A stretch of DNA of 52,865 nt, taken from assembly GCA_015060205.1 (NCBI GenBank), contig SUYY01000009.1, positions 1-52,865 of the forward strand, in the 5' to 3' direction. Each line of letters begins with the position of its first letter. Position 1 is the first letter of the stretch. Source of the stretch: Bacteroidales bacterium (GTDB lineage: Bacteria; Bacteroidota; Bacteroidia; Bacteroidales; UBA932). Positions 28,307-36,761 of this stretch are shown in pieces. The notes below the pieces were generated by a model that did not search any database, had not been told where the DNA came from, and worked only from the letters and a program-made list of their open reading frames with translations. The position numbers were made by a program, and so were the translations under genes.

Positions 28307-29038
28307 TTACGGCTGCATTGTAGTGTATACGTTCTGAACGTCGTCATCCTCTTCGATCCTCTCGATGAGTTTCTCGACATCAGCCTTGGCGTCTCCTTCA
28401 AGAACCTTGAGATCCACATTAGGAAGGCGGGTAAATTCCGCTGCCACCAGTTCGTAACCGTTCTCCTCAATCCATTTCTGGATAGCGTTGAATGCAGTGA
28501 ACTCACCGTAAAGAACGATTTCCATCTCTTCATTATCGTTCTCCTCCTCGAAGATTTCCTCGACACCGTAATCGATAAGTTCGAGTTCGAGTTCCTCAAG
28601 GTCGTACGGATTTGCACTCTTCATACGGAACATGCACTTGCGGTCGAACATATAGTCAACGCTTCCTGATGTACCGAGTGAACCGCCGCTCTTGGTGAAA
28701 TATGAGCGTACATTCGCAACTGTACGGTTGTTGTTGTCAGTAGCAGCCTCTACAAGTACTGCGATTCCGTGAGGACCGTAGCCCTCGAATACAACCTCCT
28801 TGTAATCTGCCTGATCCTTGTCGGTCGCTCTCTTGATTGCGCGCTCGATATTGTCCTTAGGCATGTTCTCACTTCTTGCAGTCTGGAGGAGTGCGCGAAG
28901 ACGAGGGTTACCTGTCACATCAGGACCACCCTGCTTTACAGCGATGGTGATTTCCTTACCGATCTTTGTGAAGACGCGGGCCATGTGACCCCATCTCTTG
29001 AACTTTCTTTCTTTTCTGAATTCAAACGCTCTTCCCAT
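28307..29038 (-). CDS. yebC: YebC/PmpR-family protein
   Basis: 243 residues, the normal size. The N-terminus MGRAFEFRKERKFKRWGHMARVFTK is the conserved basic start of the family, followed by NPRLRALLQTARSENMPKDN and ERAIKRATDKDQ. Family members have been described as DNA-binding regulators and, more recently, as helping ribosomes through difficult proline-containing stretches (translation-associated factors). The strongly acidic middle (EEIFEEENDNEEMEI) is typical of the third domain. It lies one base after the TPR gene and shares its promoter. Confidence 0.95.
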   Translation of the reverse strand: MGRAFEFRKERKFKRWGHMARVFTKIGKEITIAVKQGGPDVTGNPRLRALLQTARSENMPKDNIERAIKRATDKDQADYKEVVFEGYGPHGIAVLVEAATDNNNRTVANVRSYFTKSGGSLGTSGSVDYMFDRKCMFRMKSANPYDLEELELELIDYGVEEIFEEENDNEEMEIVLYGEFTAFNAIQKWIEENGYELVAAEFTRLPNVDLKVLEGDAKADVEKLIERIEEDDDVQNVYTTMQP

Positions 29039-29039
29039 A

Positions 29040-29708
29040 TTACTTAACTTCTATTCTTCCGATGTACTTGTCGATGTCGTATCCTTCCATTGACTGCGGA
29101 TACTTCTCCTTGATAGTTTCGTAGAATCCGAGAGCCTTGTCGTTCTGGCCGAGTTTCTCTGCTACCATACCTGCCTTGAGAAGGTAACCTGCAGCATACA
29201 TGTTGTCAGCCTCTGAAGCGGCCTTCTCGAAATATTCGAGAGCCTTGCCATAGTCCTCGAGACCTACATATGCATCACCGATGCATGCGGTTGCACGTGC
29301 CATGAGGATGGCGTCCTTACCCTTGTAGGACTGGAGGTAGTTGATAGCGAGATCCCAGTTGCCCAACTGAAGTTCGCATACTCCAGCATAGAAGTATACA
29401 GCCTTGCCTGCCTTTGCACCATACTCGTCGATGATCTGTGCAAAACCGAGTACATTGCCGTCACCGTTGAGTGCGAGTTCGTAGTCGGCAGAGCGGAAGT
29501 TCTCCTCTGCAAGTGCCATCTGACCCTGAGCCTCCACCACTGCAGGCTGGTAAGCGAATTTGTACCAGCAGAAAACTCCGGCAGCGACAACTACGAGTGC
29601 TGCAAGAAGTCCGCCGAGAAGTTTACCGTTCTCATTGAAGAACTTTTCTGTCTTTGAAACCGCCTCAACAACTGCCTCGGCGTTCTCGTTTTTGATTTCC
29701 TTTGCCAT
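29040..29708 (-). CDS. TPR protein with one membrane anchor (YfgM-like)
   Basis: 222 residues from ATG at 29708. The open frame extends 26 codons further, but a strong promoter overlaps that part, so the longer start is rejected. One membrane helix (about 29-50, LLGGLLAALVVVAAGVFCWY) is followed by TPR-like helical repeats with phrases such as GVCELQLGNWDLAINYLQSY, IGDAYVGLEDYGKALEYFEK and MVAEKLGQNDKALGFYETIK. The layout (short cytosolic N-terminus, anchor, periplasmic TPRs) resembles YfgM, which assists folding of exported proteins. The precise role here is unknown. Confidence 0.85.
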   Translation of the reverse strand: MAKEIKNENAEAVVEAVSKTEKFFNENGKLLGGLLAALVVVAAGVFCWYKFAYQPAVVEAQGQMALAEENFRSADYELALNGDGNVLGFAQIIDEYGAKAGKAVYFYAGVCELQLGNWDLAINYLQSYKGKDAILMARATACIGDAYVGLEDYGKALEYFEKAASEADNMYAAGYLLKAGMVAEKLGQNDKALGFYETIKEKYPQSMEGYDIDKYIGRIEVK

Positions 29709-29755
29709 ATCTTTAAGTTTTTTGTTATTTCCGGGTTTGCCCTTTAAAGAGCGCG

Positions 29756-29786
29756 CAAATTTAGAAAAAATTGTCCAAACTCCCAA
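29756..29786 (-). promoter_or_regulatory. Promoter of the TPR-yebC pair
   Basis: Minus strand TTG (29786-29784), 20-base spacer, TAAATTTG (29763-29756): full Bacteroidales pattern. It lies 48 bases before the ATG at 29708 and decides against the longer reading frame. Confidence 0.75.
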
Positions 29787-29955
29787 CCCTATCGTTATAT
29801 TTAGTGTATTTGTGGCATTTAATATGTTGATGTCCAGGATAATATGAACAGCGGTGACTCATGGGGACAGGCCGGCATGAAAACGGTGGATCATCATGTC
29901 GGATGTATGTCAGTAGAAATATCAGTCAACCGGATGAAAAATCAAAACTACTTAT

Positions 29956-29963
29956 TATATTTG
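29956..29963 (+). promoter_or_regulatory. recF: -7 promoter box of recF
   Basis: TATATTTG, exact TAnnTTTG match, 21 bases upstream of the ATG at 29985. It supports the internal start for recF over the first ATG of the open frame at 29844. The stretch 29787-29955 between the divergent promoters holds no gene I can support. Confidence 0.6.
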
Positions 29964-29984
29964 CAAGGATATAGTGATGAAGAT

Positions 29985-31082
29985 ATGCCGGTACTGGAAA
30001 AGATAGTCATTTCAGACTTCAGAAATATTCAACTTCAGGAGATCGAGTTCTCTCCCAATGTCAACTGCATAAGCGGCAACAACGGTGAGGGTAAGACCAA
30101 TCTTCTGGATGCAATATATTATCTGTCAATGACTAAGAGTGCTTTTGCCTCATCTGATCGCTATGTTCTCCGTCATGGTGCTGAAGAGTTAGGGATATCC
30201 GGAACATATCTCATGGAGAACGGGCTGAGGAGCAGGTTTTCCATAAAGATGTCATCCAAGGGAGATAAGAAGATGAAGAGGGACGACAAGGCTTATCAAA
30301 GGATTTCATCCCATATAGGACTCCTGCCGGTTGTCATGGTATCTCCGTCTGATGTGTCGATGGTCAGTGAATCGGGTGAGGAAAGACGCAGGTTCGTCAA
30401 TTCTGTCCTTTCGCAGATGTCTCCCGAATATCTGTCATCTCTCCAGCAGTACAACCGTCTTCTTCTTCAGCGCAACCGGATGCTTAAGGATATGAATCCT
30501 GACAGGTCGCTTCTGGAGGTGATCGATATGAGGATGGCTTCTCTCGCGTCTCCGGTCCATCGCGCAAGAAAGGAATTCGTGGAAAGTCTCAGACCCGTTG
30601 TCGCAGATTACTACAAGACTCTCTCCGGTGGCTCCGAACAGGTGGACATAACCTATGATACCGAACTGGACAAGGCTCCTCTTGAGGAACTCCTCAGTCG
30701 TTCCTACGAAAAGGACCGCATCCTCAAGCATACTACGGAAGGAGTGCATCGAGATGACTTTCTCTTCACAATGAACGGACATCCGATCAGACGTTTCGGC
30801 TCTCAGGGACAGCAGAAGTCTTTTCTTGTTTCACTCAAGTTCGCCCAATATGAGATCATGAAGCACAATTATGGTTTCGCTCCGATGCTTCTTCTTGACG
30901 ATGTGTTCGACAAACTTGACATGGGGCGCATATCAAACCTGCTTCAGATGGTTGCCAGCAAGGATTTCGGCCAGATATTCATTACCGACAGCAATAAGGT
31001 CAGAATGTCGGGAATAGTGGACCGTCTGACAAAGGACAGGGCATATTTCGAGACATCGGGTGGAACCTTTACCAGACAGTGA
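29985..31082 (+). CDS. recF: DNA replication and repair protein RecF
   Basis: 365 residues from ATG at 29985 (MPVLEKIVISDFRNIQ), the usual RecF size. Walker A GNNGEGKTN is near residue 34. Late in the protein are the ABC-type signature region FGSQGQQKSFLVSLKFAQYE and Walker B MLLLDDVFDKLD followed by QIFITDSN. RecF loads RecA at single-strand gaps together with RecO and RecR. An upstream extension of 47 codons is open but has no RecF similarity and precedes the promoter box. One base separates it from the next gene. Confidence 0.95.
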   Translation: MPVLEKIVISDFRNIQLQEIEFSPNVNCISGNNGEGKTNLLDAIYYLSMTKSAFASSDRYVLRHGAEELGISGTYLMENGLRSRFSIKMSSKGDKKMKRDDKAYQRISSHIGLLPVVMVSPSDVSMVSESGEERRRFVNSVLSQMSPEYLSSLQQYNRLLLQRNRMLKDMNPDRSLLEVIDMRMASLASPVHRARKEFVESLRPVVADYYKTLSGGSEQVDITYDTELDKAPLEELLSRSYEKDRILKHTTEGVHRDDFLFTMNGHPIRRFGSQGQQKSFLVSLKFAQYEIMKHNYGFAPMLLLDDVFDKLDMGRISNLLQMVASKDFGQIFITDSNKVRMSGIVDRLTKDRAYFETSGGTFTRQ

Positions 31083-31083
31083 C

Positions 31084-31422
31084 ATGGCATACGACAACAG
31101 AGACAACAGACTCAGGCGCAAGGAAGCGGTCGGAATGGAACAGTTGGTGCAGGACTTTATCCGTGAGATGAAGATAGCATCCGGGGTCAACCGTCAGCGT
31201 GCGATAGAGGCGTGGAACACAGTCTCCGGAGCATCAGCCTACACTTTGGATGTGAATCTTGACAAGGGTGTGCTGTATGTGGTGATGAATTCATCCATGG
31301 CGCGTAACCAACTGTATTTTCAGAGGGATGTACTTTTGAAGAGAATAAATGAGTTTCTCGACAAGGACAGCCTCTTCGTCAGAGGAGGAGGTCCTGCAGT
31401 CAGAAGCATAGTTTTGAAATAG
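31084..31422 (+). CDS. DUF721 / DciA-like protein
   Basis: 112 residues from ATG at 31084. The DUF721 pattern is visible: a basic N-terminus, the helix MEQLVQDFIREMKIASGVNRQRAIEAWNTV (30 residues, only its ends matter here), and a KH-like beta part with LDVNLDKGVLYVVMNSSM and ARNQLYFQRDVLLKRIN. DciA proteins load the replicative helicase DnaB in bacteria without DnaC-type loaders. Pairing with recF is common in this group. Whether this short form is the helicase loader is inferred from family and context. Confidence 0.8.
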   Translation: MAYDNRDNRLRRKEAVGMEQLVQDFIREMKIASGVNRQRAIEAWNTVSGASAYTLDVNLDKGVLYVVMNSSMARNQLYFQRDVLLKRINEFLDKDSLFVRGGGPAVRSIVLK

Positions 31423-31496
31423 CCTTACATGTCTCCAGGGACTTTTACAGAGGCACAGGCCTCACAGTTATTTAATAAAAAGATGAGTTTCAATAT

Positions 31497-32528
31497 ATGA
31501 AATTGGTAGCAGACAAGCATATACCGTTTCTCGAAGGTGTTTTTGAACCCTACGCCGATGTCGTGTATATTGACGGCCGGGAAATCAACCATGATGATAT
31601 AATCGATGCGGATGCCCTGATCATAAGGACCCGTACAAAATGCAATGCAGACCTTCTGGACGGAACGAAAGTCAGCATGATTGCTACCGCTACCATCGGA
31701 GTCGACCATATTGACCTTGACTACTGCCGGGAACATGGCATCGAGGTGCATAATGCCGAAGGATGCAATGCCGGAGGTGTGCTGCAGTATGTCTTTTCTG
31801 CACTATATGGCATCGCAGCCAGAAAGGGAATCAAACTTGATGATGCCACGATAGGTATTGTCGGTGTGGGACATGTGGGAAGCAAGGTGGAGACCATGGC
31901 AAGGCATCTGGGATTCAACGTACTTCTTTGTGATCCTCCGAGGGCCGCATCAGAAGGAGAGGACGGATTCTGCTCTCTGGAATATCTTCTTGCAAACTCC
32001 CAGGTAGTAACCATGCATGTACCTCTGGACGAGACCACCCGGGGAATGGCAGATGAGGATTTCTTCATGCTTATGCCTCCGGGATCGATATTCATCAATG
32101 CGGCGCGAGGTGAGATACTGGATGATGACGCCTTGATGCAGGCTATCCCTAAACTTGGAGCCGTGGTGATAGATACCTGGAACAATGAGCCGGATATTAA
32201 TCTCGAAATGCTTGAAATGGTGGATATAGCGACACCTCATATCGCAGGATATTCATATCAGGGTAAGCAGAACGGAACTGCCTCTGCCGTTCAGTCCGTG
32301 GCAAGACATTTCGGAATAAGCGCGCTTTATGACTATTATCCGCAGGCGGATATTCCGGACCATGAACCTGTCCATCTTGACCTCAGGGACAAGACGCACG
32401 GAGAGAGGGCGGCCGTGTTCCAATATAACTATCCGATATTCACGGATGATTTCCGCTTCAGGATGGAACCGGAGAATTTTGAGAAACTTCGTTCCGACTA
32501 CCAGTACAGACGTGAAATTTACATTTAA
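31497..32528 (+). CDS. pdxB: Erythronate-4-phosphate dehydrogenase
   Basis: 343 residues. NAD-binding Rossmann motif GIVGVGHVGS near 121. 2-hydroxyacid dehydrogenase active-site residues are visible in NAARGEILDDDAL (Arg), DTWNNEPDI (Glu) and IATPHIAGYSYQGK (His). The N-terminal MKLVADKHIPFLEGVFEPYA and the C-terminal extension after GYSYQGKQNGT distinguish PdxB from other family members. It oxidises 4-phosphoerythronate in the DXP-independent pyridoxal phosphate pathway. Pyridoxal phosphate is the cofactor of the GcvP proteins encoded downstream. Five bases separate it from the DUF4301 gene. Confidence 0.93.
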   Translation: MKLVADKHIPFLEGVFEPYADVVYIDGREINHDDIIDADALIIRTRTKCNADLLDGTKVSMIATATIGVDHIDLDYCREHGIEVHNAEGCNAGGVLQYVFSALYGIAARKGIKLDDATIGIVGVGHVGSKVETMARHLGFNVLLCDPPRAASEGEDGFCSLEYLLANSQVVTMHVPLDETTRGMADEDFFMLMPPGSIFINAARGEILDDDALMQAIPKLGAVVIDTWNNEPDINLEMLEMVDIATPHIAGYSYQGKQNGTASAVQSVARHFGISALYDYYPQADIPDHEPVHLDLRDKTHGERAAVFQYNYPIFTDDFRFRMEPENFEKLRSDYQYRREIYI

Positions 32529-32533
32529 ACCAT

Positions 32534-34036
32534 ATGATTATGTTCACTAACGAAGACATCAGACAGATCGAGCAGAGAGGCTCGACGGTAAAGACTGTGG
32601 AAGACCAGGTGGAACGCTTCAAGAAAGGCTTTCCATGGATGAAGATTGTAGCACCTGCTACTCCAGACAAGGGAATTCTTGTCCTTGATGCTGCGGCAGT
32701 AGAGGCAGCGGGCAGATATTACGAATCTGCAAAAATTAATGGAAAATGCAAGTTCGTTCCTGCTTCGGGTGCGGCCTCTCGTATGTTCAAGGACCTGTTC
32801 AGCGGATTGGATGCGCTCAAGGAAGGCAAGGGACTTTCGGATGACGCCCCTGCCGCTAAATTCGTAGACGGGATTGCCGACTTTGCATTCTACACTCCTG
32901 AACTTTTCGGAGAAGAGTCCTGCGGATGTCCTGAATATAGAAAGGAAGTGCTCTCGAAGACCCTGACTGACGAGGGCCTTGGCTATGGTGCAAAGCCTAA
33001 GGGAGTCCTTAAATTCCATAAATATACTGACGGAGAGATCCGTACGGCATTTGCGGAGCATCTTGTGGAGGCTCAGAACTATATGAGGAACGAGGACGGC
33101 ACTGCAAATCTTGTCGTGACCATCTCTCCTGAGCATCAGCATCTCTTCGAGGAGGCTTATGCTCAGGTGAAGGAAGCCTATGAGGCAAAGTATGGCGTGA
33201 AGTACAATATTACCTTCACATTCCAGGATAAGGCTACGGACACTGTTGCAGTGGATGTGGAGAACAAGCCTTTCCGTACAGAGACCGATTCTCTTCTTTT
33301 CCGTCCTGCCGGACATGGCGCACTCATCTATAATCTCAACAGACTTGAGGAAGAAGTCGTGTCCATCAAGAATATCGACAATGTTGCAAACGAAAGACTC
33401 CTTCCTGAGACCGCTACATGGAAGAAGGTGCTTCTTGGCAAGGCTCTCGAACTGCGAGATACCATCTACGGCTATCTCAACGCCCTTGACGGTGGCGTAA
33501 CCGAGGCTCTCTGCGATGAAATCGAGGCGTTCCTTGACGGTACACTCTGTGTTTCTGTGCCGGCATTCCCATCTCTGGATGAACGTGCTGCATATCTGCG
33601 CTCGAAACTTGACAGACCGATCCGAGTTGCAGGTATGGTCAAGAATCAGGGCGAGCCTGGCGGCGGTCCTTTCATCATTGCTGAAAAGGATGGTTCCACT
33701 TCACTTCAGGTTCTCGAGAGTGTGCAGATCAATATGTCTGACGACCATGCACGTGCTGCTCTTGCAAGCGCAACTCATTTCAATCCGGTAGATATCGTAT
33801 GCTGCCTTCATGATTATAAAGGACGCAGTTTCGACCTTCTTAAATACGTGGATGAGGATGCAGGATTCATTTCATCGAAGAGTTATCAGGGACGTGAACT
33901 CAAGGCTCTTGAACTTCCGGGACTCTGGAACGGAGCCATGAGCAACTGGAACACTCTCTTTGTGGAGGTCCCTCTCGCTACATTCAATCCTGTGAAAGTG
34001 GTTCTTGACCTTCTCAGACCTGCTCATCAGAATTAG
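32534..34036 (+). CDS. DUF4301 protein
   Basis: 500 residues, soluble, no signal. It matches the Bacteroidetes-restricted DUF4301 family by its start (FTNEDIRQIEQRG) and by the segment KFVPASGAASRMFKDLF. That segment resembles the glycine-rich loop of sugar nucleotidyltransferases, so a nucleotidyltransferase-like fold is possible but not shown. Other recognisable parts are LVVTISPEHQHLFEE, FRPAGHGALIYNLN and GMVKNQGEPGGGPFI. It probably forms a transcription unit with pdxB. Its end overlaps the convergent next gene by 4 bases. Confidence 0.85.
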   Translation: MIMFTNEDIRQIEQRGSTVKTVEDQVERFKKGFPWMKIVAPATPDKGILVLDAAAVEAAGRYYESAKINGKCKFVPASGAASRMFKDLFSGLDALKEGKGLSDDAPAAKFVDGIADFAFYTPELFGEESCGCPEYRKEVLSKTLTDEGLGYGAKPKGVLKFHKYTDGEIRTAFAEHLVEAQNYMRNEDGTANLVVTISPEHQHLFEEAYAQVKEAYEAKYGVKYNITFTFQDKATDTVAVDVENKPFRTETDSLLFRPAGHGALIYNLNRLEEEVVSIKNIDNVANERLLPETATWKKVLLGKALELRDTIYGYLNALDGGVTEALCDEIEAFLDGTLCVSVPAFPSLDERAAYLRSKLDRPIRVAGMVKNQGEPGGGPFIIAEKDGSTSLQVLESVQINMSDDHARAALASATHFNPVDIVCCLHDYKGRSFDLLKYVDEDAGFISSKSYQGRELKALELPGLWNGAMSNWNTLFVEVPLATFNPVKVVLDLLRPAHQN

Positions 34037-34509
34037 GACAGCATCTTATGTCTTGTAACAGTCCCTGCCATGGAATCCTCTGTGGCAGGGATTGTCGCAG
34101 ATGCCACCTCCGTGGCCAGAATCAGCCGCTTCATCTGCGCCTTATGGACCTTCAGTGCATCCATCAGCAGGTCTGTAGCGCGAGGGAAGAACCTTCTGAA
34201 ATCCCTGACCCCATCACATGGAAATTCGCAACTGAACATTATGTTCTTCATGTCGTCAAGAATTGCAGGCTTGACGGCATATGTTTCAAGCATGGTCATG
34301 TTCGATGCCTCCAGAAACAGGTCATAGGCCTCCTCTTCAATGGAGAAGAACAGACGTACCCGCAGTATGCCCTCGTCATATTCCACTATGACTATATTGT
34401 CGTCCATGCAGAACTGGATGTGGGTCTGTTCGAATTCCGGATAATATCCCATCTCCATCATGATACGGAATATTCCTCTAAGTTTCATTTGTGGGGATTC
34501 AGGTGCCAT
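34033..34509 (-). CDS. Hypothetical protein, YbjN/chaperone-like
   Basis: 158 residues, no signal or membrane segment. The region about 20-100 alternates short beta strands and helices (IQFCMDDNIVIVEYDEGILR, VRLFFSIEEEAYDLFLEASN), a pattern I associate loosely with YbjN or type III chaperone-like folds, followed by a helix-rich tail (RFFPRATDLLMDALKVHKAQ). I do not recognise a function. Codon use looks ordinary. Convergent with DUF4301 and divergent from the glycine-cleavage operon. Confidence 0.75.
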   Translation of the reverse strand: MAPESPQMKLRGIFRIMMEMGYYPEFEQTHIQFCMDDNIVIVEYDEGILRVRLFFSIEEEAYDLFLEASNMTMLETYAVKPAILDDMKNIMFSCEFPCDGVRDFRRFFPRATDLLMDALKVHKAQMKRLILATEVASATIPATEDSMAGTVTRHKMLS

Positions 34510-34557
34510 ATCGTTTTATTTTTCAGGCAAAAGCATATATGATGCCAAGAATTTTAT

Positions 34558-34565
34558 TATATTTG
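34558..34565 (+). promoter_or_regulatory. -7 promoter box of the lipoate ligase / glycine-cleavage operon
   Basis: TATATTTG, exact TAnnTTTG match, 19 bases before the ligase ATG at 34585; no TTG at -33. No glycine riboswitch fits in the 75-base gap. Confidence 0.6.
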
Positions 34566-34584
34566 AGGGATTTAAAAACGAATC

Positions 34585-35232
34585 ATGAAGAATATAATAT
34601 TGCCCGATATCGGTCAGCAGAGCCTTTCCTATTATCTTGCCATGGAAGAATACGTGGCCGGCAATATTGATGAGGACTCTTTCTTTGTGTGGCAGTCGGC
34701 GCCGACAGTCATCATCGGTCGGAATCAGGATCTTGAGGCGGAAGTGAATGTGGATTATTGCAGAGTTCATGGCGTGGATATAGTCCGCAGGAAAAGCGGC
34801 GGAGGATGTGTGTACTCCGACGAAGGTAATATCATGATTTCATATATATCCCGCAGGGGAGACGTATCGGCGGTCTTTGACAGATATCTATCTGCATTGA
34901 CCGCTTGTTTGTGCTCTTTGGGACTTGATGCCTCACGCTCTGAACGGAATGATGTTCTGGTGAACGGCATGAAGGTAAGCGGAAACGCCTTCCGTCAGTT
35001 GTCTGACAGAAGCGTCGTGCATGGCACTCTTCTTTTCTCGACCGATTTCGTTGCTCTGGAGCAGGCCATCAGACCTCCTGTGGAAAAACTTCAAAGACAT
35101 AAGATACGCTCGGTGAGGCAGAGGGTGGCAAATCTTTCGGAATTTCTGCCTCCGGACTGGAATGTCGAAAGAATGAAGAAATATCTGGTGGAATATTTTA
35201 CCGCCGGCTCCATTTCACTAACTGACAAATAA
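34585..35232 (+). CDS. lplA: Lipoate-protein ligase A family protein
   Basis: 215 residues, the catalytic domain only; the C-terminal accessory domain of Escherichia coli LplA is absent. Motifs: FFVWQSAPTVIIGRNQD, VRRKSGGGCVYSDEGNI (lipoate/ATP-binding RRxSGGG) and NDVLVNGMKVSGNAF (catalytic Lys in the GxKxxGxA-type segment). It attaches lipoate to carrier proteins. Position as first gene of the glycine-cleavage operon, 19 bases before gcvT, suggests GcvH is its target. It could use a separate accessory protein or act as an amidotransferase; sequence does not settle this. Confidence 0.9.
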   Translation: MKNIILPDIGQQSLSYYLAMEEYVAGNIDEDSFFVWQSAPTVIIGRNQDLEAEVNVDYCRVHGVDIVRRKSGGGCVYSDEGNIMISYISRRGDVSAVFDRYLSALTACLCSLGLDASRSERNDVLVNGMKVSGNAFRQLSDRSVVHGTLLFSTDFVALEQAIRPPVEKLQRHKIRSVRQRVANLSEFLPPDWNVERMKKYLVEYFTAGSISLTDK

Positions 35233-35251
35233 CCAATACAACCACATAATT

Positions 35252-36367
35252 ATGGAAGAAAATCTCTTGAAAACCTGTCTGTATGACAAGCACGTGGCCT
35301 TGGGGGCCCAGATGAGTCCTTTCGGAGGATTCATGATGCCTATACAGTATACGTCCATCACAGAAGAACATAATGCTGTCAGAAACGCAGCGGGAATGTT
35401 TGATGTATCTCATATGGGAGAGATATTCATATTCGGTCCTGATGCCGAGAAGTTTGTCAACCATGTGTTCTCCAACAATATCACAGGCATCCCTGCCGGC
35501 AAGATTCTGTACGGCATGATGCTTTACCCGGAAGGAACTGTCGTGGATGACCTGCTTGTCTATAAGGAGTTTGAACCGAACAGATATCTCCTTGTCGTGA
35601 ATGCCTCGAATATTGCCAAGGATTACCGGTGGCTTTGCGAACAGGCCAAGGGATATGAGGTTGATGTCATAAATGAGTCTGATGATTGGGCGGAAATAGC
35701 GCTTCAAGGCCCTCTTGCGGAGAAGCATATTGTCGAGACTCTCGGCTTGAAGGAGGCGGCAGACCTGAGTTTCTATACTTATTGTGAATTCGACAGGTTC
35801 TGTGATGGCCATCATCACAGGATGATAGTAAGCCGTACAGGATATACGGGAGAGGACGGCTTTGAAATCTACTGTTGCCCTGATGCTGTGAATGATCTGT
35901 GGGACAGACTGCTTGAGGCAGGTGTGACTCCATGTGGCCTGGGTTGCCGCGACACACTGCGTTTCGAGGCCGGACTTCCGCTTTATGGACATGAACTGAG
36001 CGACAGCATTACCCCTCTTGAGGCTGGTCTGGGTATGTTCGTCAAGGTGAAGGACAAGGATGAGTTCATAGGCAGGGATGCTATAGTTGCACAGAAAGAG
36101 GCAGGTCTGACCAGAAAGATAGTCGGCATAGAACTTCAGGACAAGGCCATCCCTCGAGCAGGTTATCCTGTCGAAGTTGACGGCGTTCAGGTGGGCGAGG
36201 TGACTACAGGCTACAGGTCCATTTCCATAGACAGGAGCGTATGCGTTGCCATGGTGGACAAGGTATATGCGGAACTCGGGACCAAGGTGGATATCAGAAT
36301 CCGCAAGAAGGTGTTCTCGGGAACTGTGACAAAGAAAAGATTTTACGAAACTAACTACAAAAAATAA
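35252..36367 (+). CDS. gcvT: Glycine cleavage system T protein (aminomethyltransferase)
   Basis: 371 residues. Family segments: LGAQMSPFGGFMMPIQY, NAAGMFDVSHMGEI, RTGYTGEDGFEIYC (GYTGEDG is the GcvT hallmark), LGCRDTLRFEAGLPLYGHEL and the C-terminal barrel with GEVTTGYRSISIDRSV. It takes the aminomethyl group from the lipoyl arm of GcvH and gives methylene-tetrahydrofolate plus ammonia. Methylene-tetrahydrofolate is also the substrate of MetF encoded elsewhere in the window. Confidence 0.97.
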   Translation: MEENLLKTCLYDKHVALGAQMSPFGGFMMPIQYTSITEEHNAVRNAAGMFDVSHMGEIFIFGPDAEKFVNHVFSNNITGIPAGKILYGMMLYPEGTVVDDLLVYKEFEPNRYLLVVNASNIAKDYRWLCEQAKGYEVDVINESDDWAEIALQGPLAEKHIVETLGLKEAADLSFYTYCEFDRFCDGHHHRMIVSRTGYTGEDGFEIYCCPDAVNDLWDRLLEAGVTPCGLGCRDTLRFEAGLPLYGHELSDSITPLEAGLGMFVKVKDKDEFIGRDAIVAQKEAGLTRKIVGIELQDKAIPRAGYPVEVDGVQVGEVTTGYRSISIDRSVCVAMVDKVYAELGTKVDIRIRKKVFSGTVTKKRFYETNYKK

Positions 36368-36374
36368 CAACACT

Positions 36375-36755
36375 ATGTCAAAAGTAATTGAAGGACTCCT
36401 TTACAGCGAGTCACACGAATGGGTAAAAGTCGAGGACGGAATTGCAATCATCGGTATCACTGATTTTGCACAGCATGAAATGGGCGATCTTTCATATGTC
36501 GATATGCCGGAGGTGGATGATGAACTCTCCAAGGGAGAGGAATTCGGAGCGGTAGAGAGCGTAAAGGCAGCCAGTGACCTTTTCTCTCCTGTATCCGGTA
36601 CAGTGGTGGAAGTGAATGAGGCTCTTGAAGATTCTCCTGAACTTCTCAATGAGGATGCATTCGCCAACTGGATCATAAAGGTTCAGATGAGCGATGAGGC
36701 GGAACTTGAGGAACTCATGGATGCCGCTGCATATCAGAAACTTTGCGAAAACTGA
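36375..36755 (+). CDS. gcvH: Glycine cleavage system H protein
   Basis: 126 residues, normal length. Lipoylation site in GAVESVKAASDLFSP (Lys64). Hammerhead lipoyl domain with HEWVKVEDGIAIIGITDFAQ at the start and an acidic C-terminal helix. It shuttles the aminomethyl group and electrons between P, T and L proteins. Seven bases after gcvT. Confidence 0.98.
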   Translation: MSKVIEGLLYSESHEWVKVEDGIAIIGITDFAQHEMGDLSYVDMPEVDDELSKGEEFGAVESVKAASDLFSPVSGTVVEVNEALEDSPELLNEDAFANWIIKVQMSDEAELEELMDAAAYQKLCEN

Positions 36756-36761
36756 TGTGCT

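Noticed and set aside
29844..29984. 47-residue N-terminal extension of RecF
   Set aside because: Precedes the recF promoter box and has no RecF similarity.
35198..36373. 391-codon open frame on the minus strand
   Set aside because: It is exactly antisense to gcvT, with His/Cys/Ser-rich composition and no family motifs; gcvT is unmistakable.
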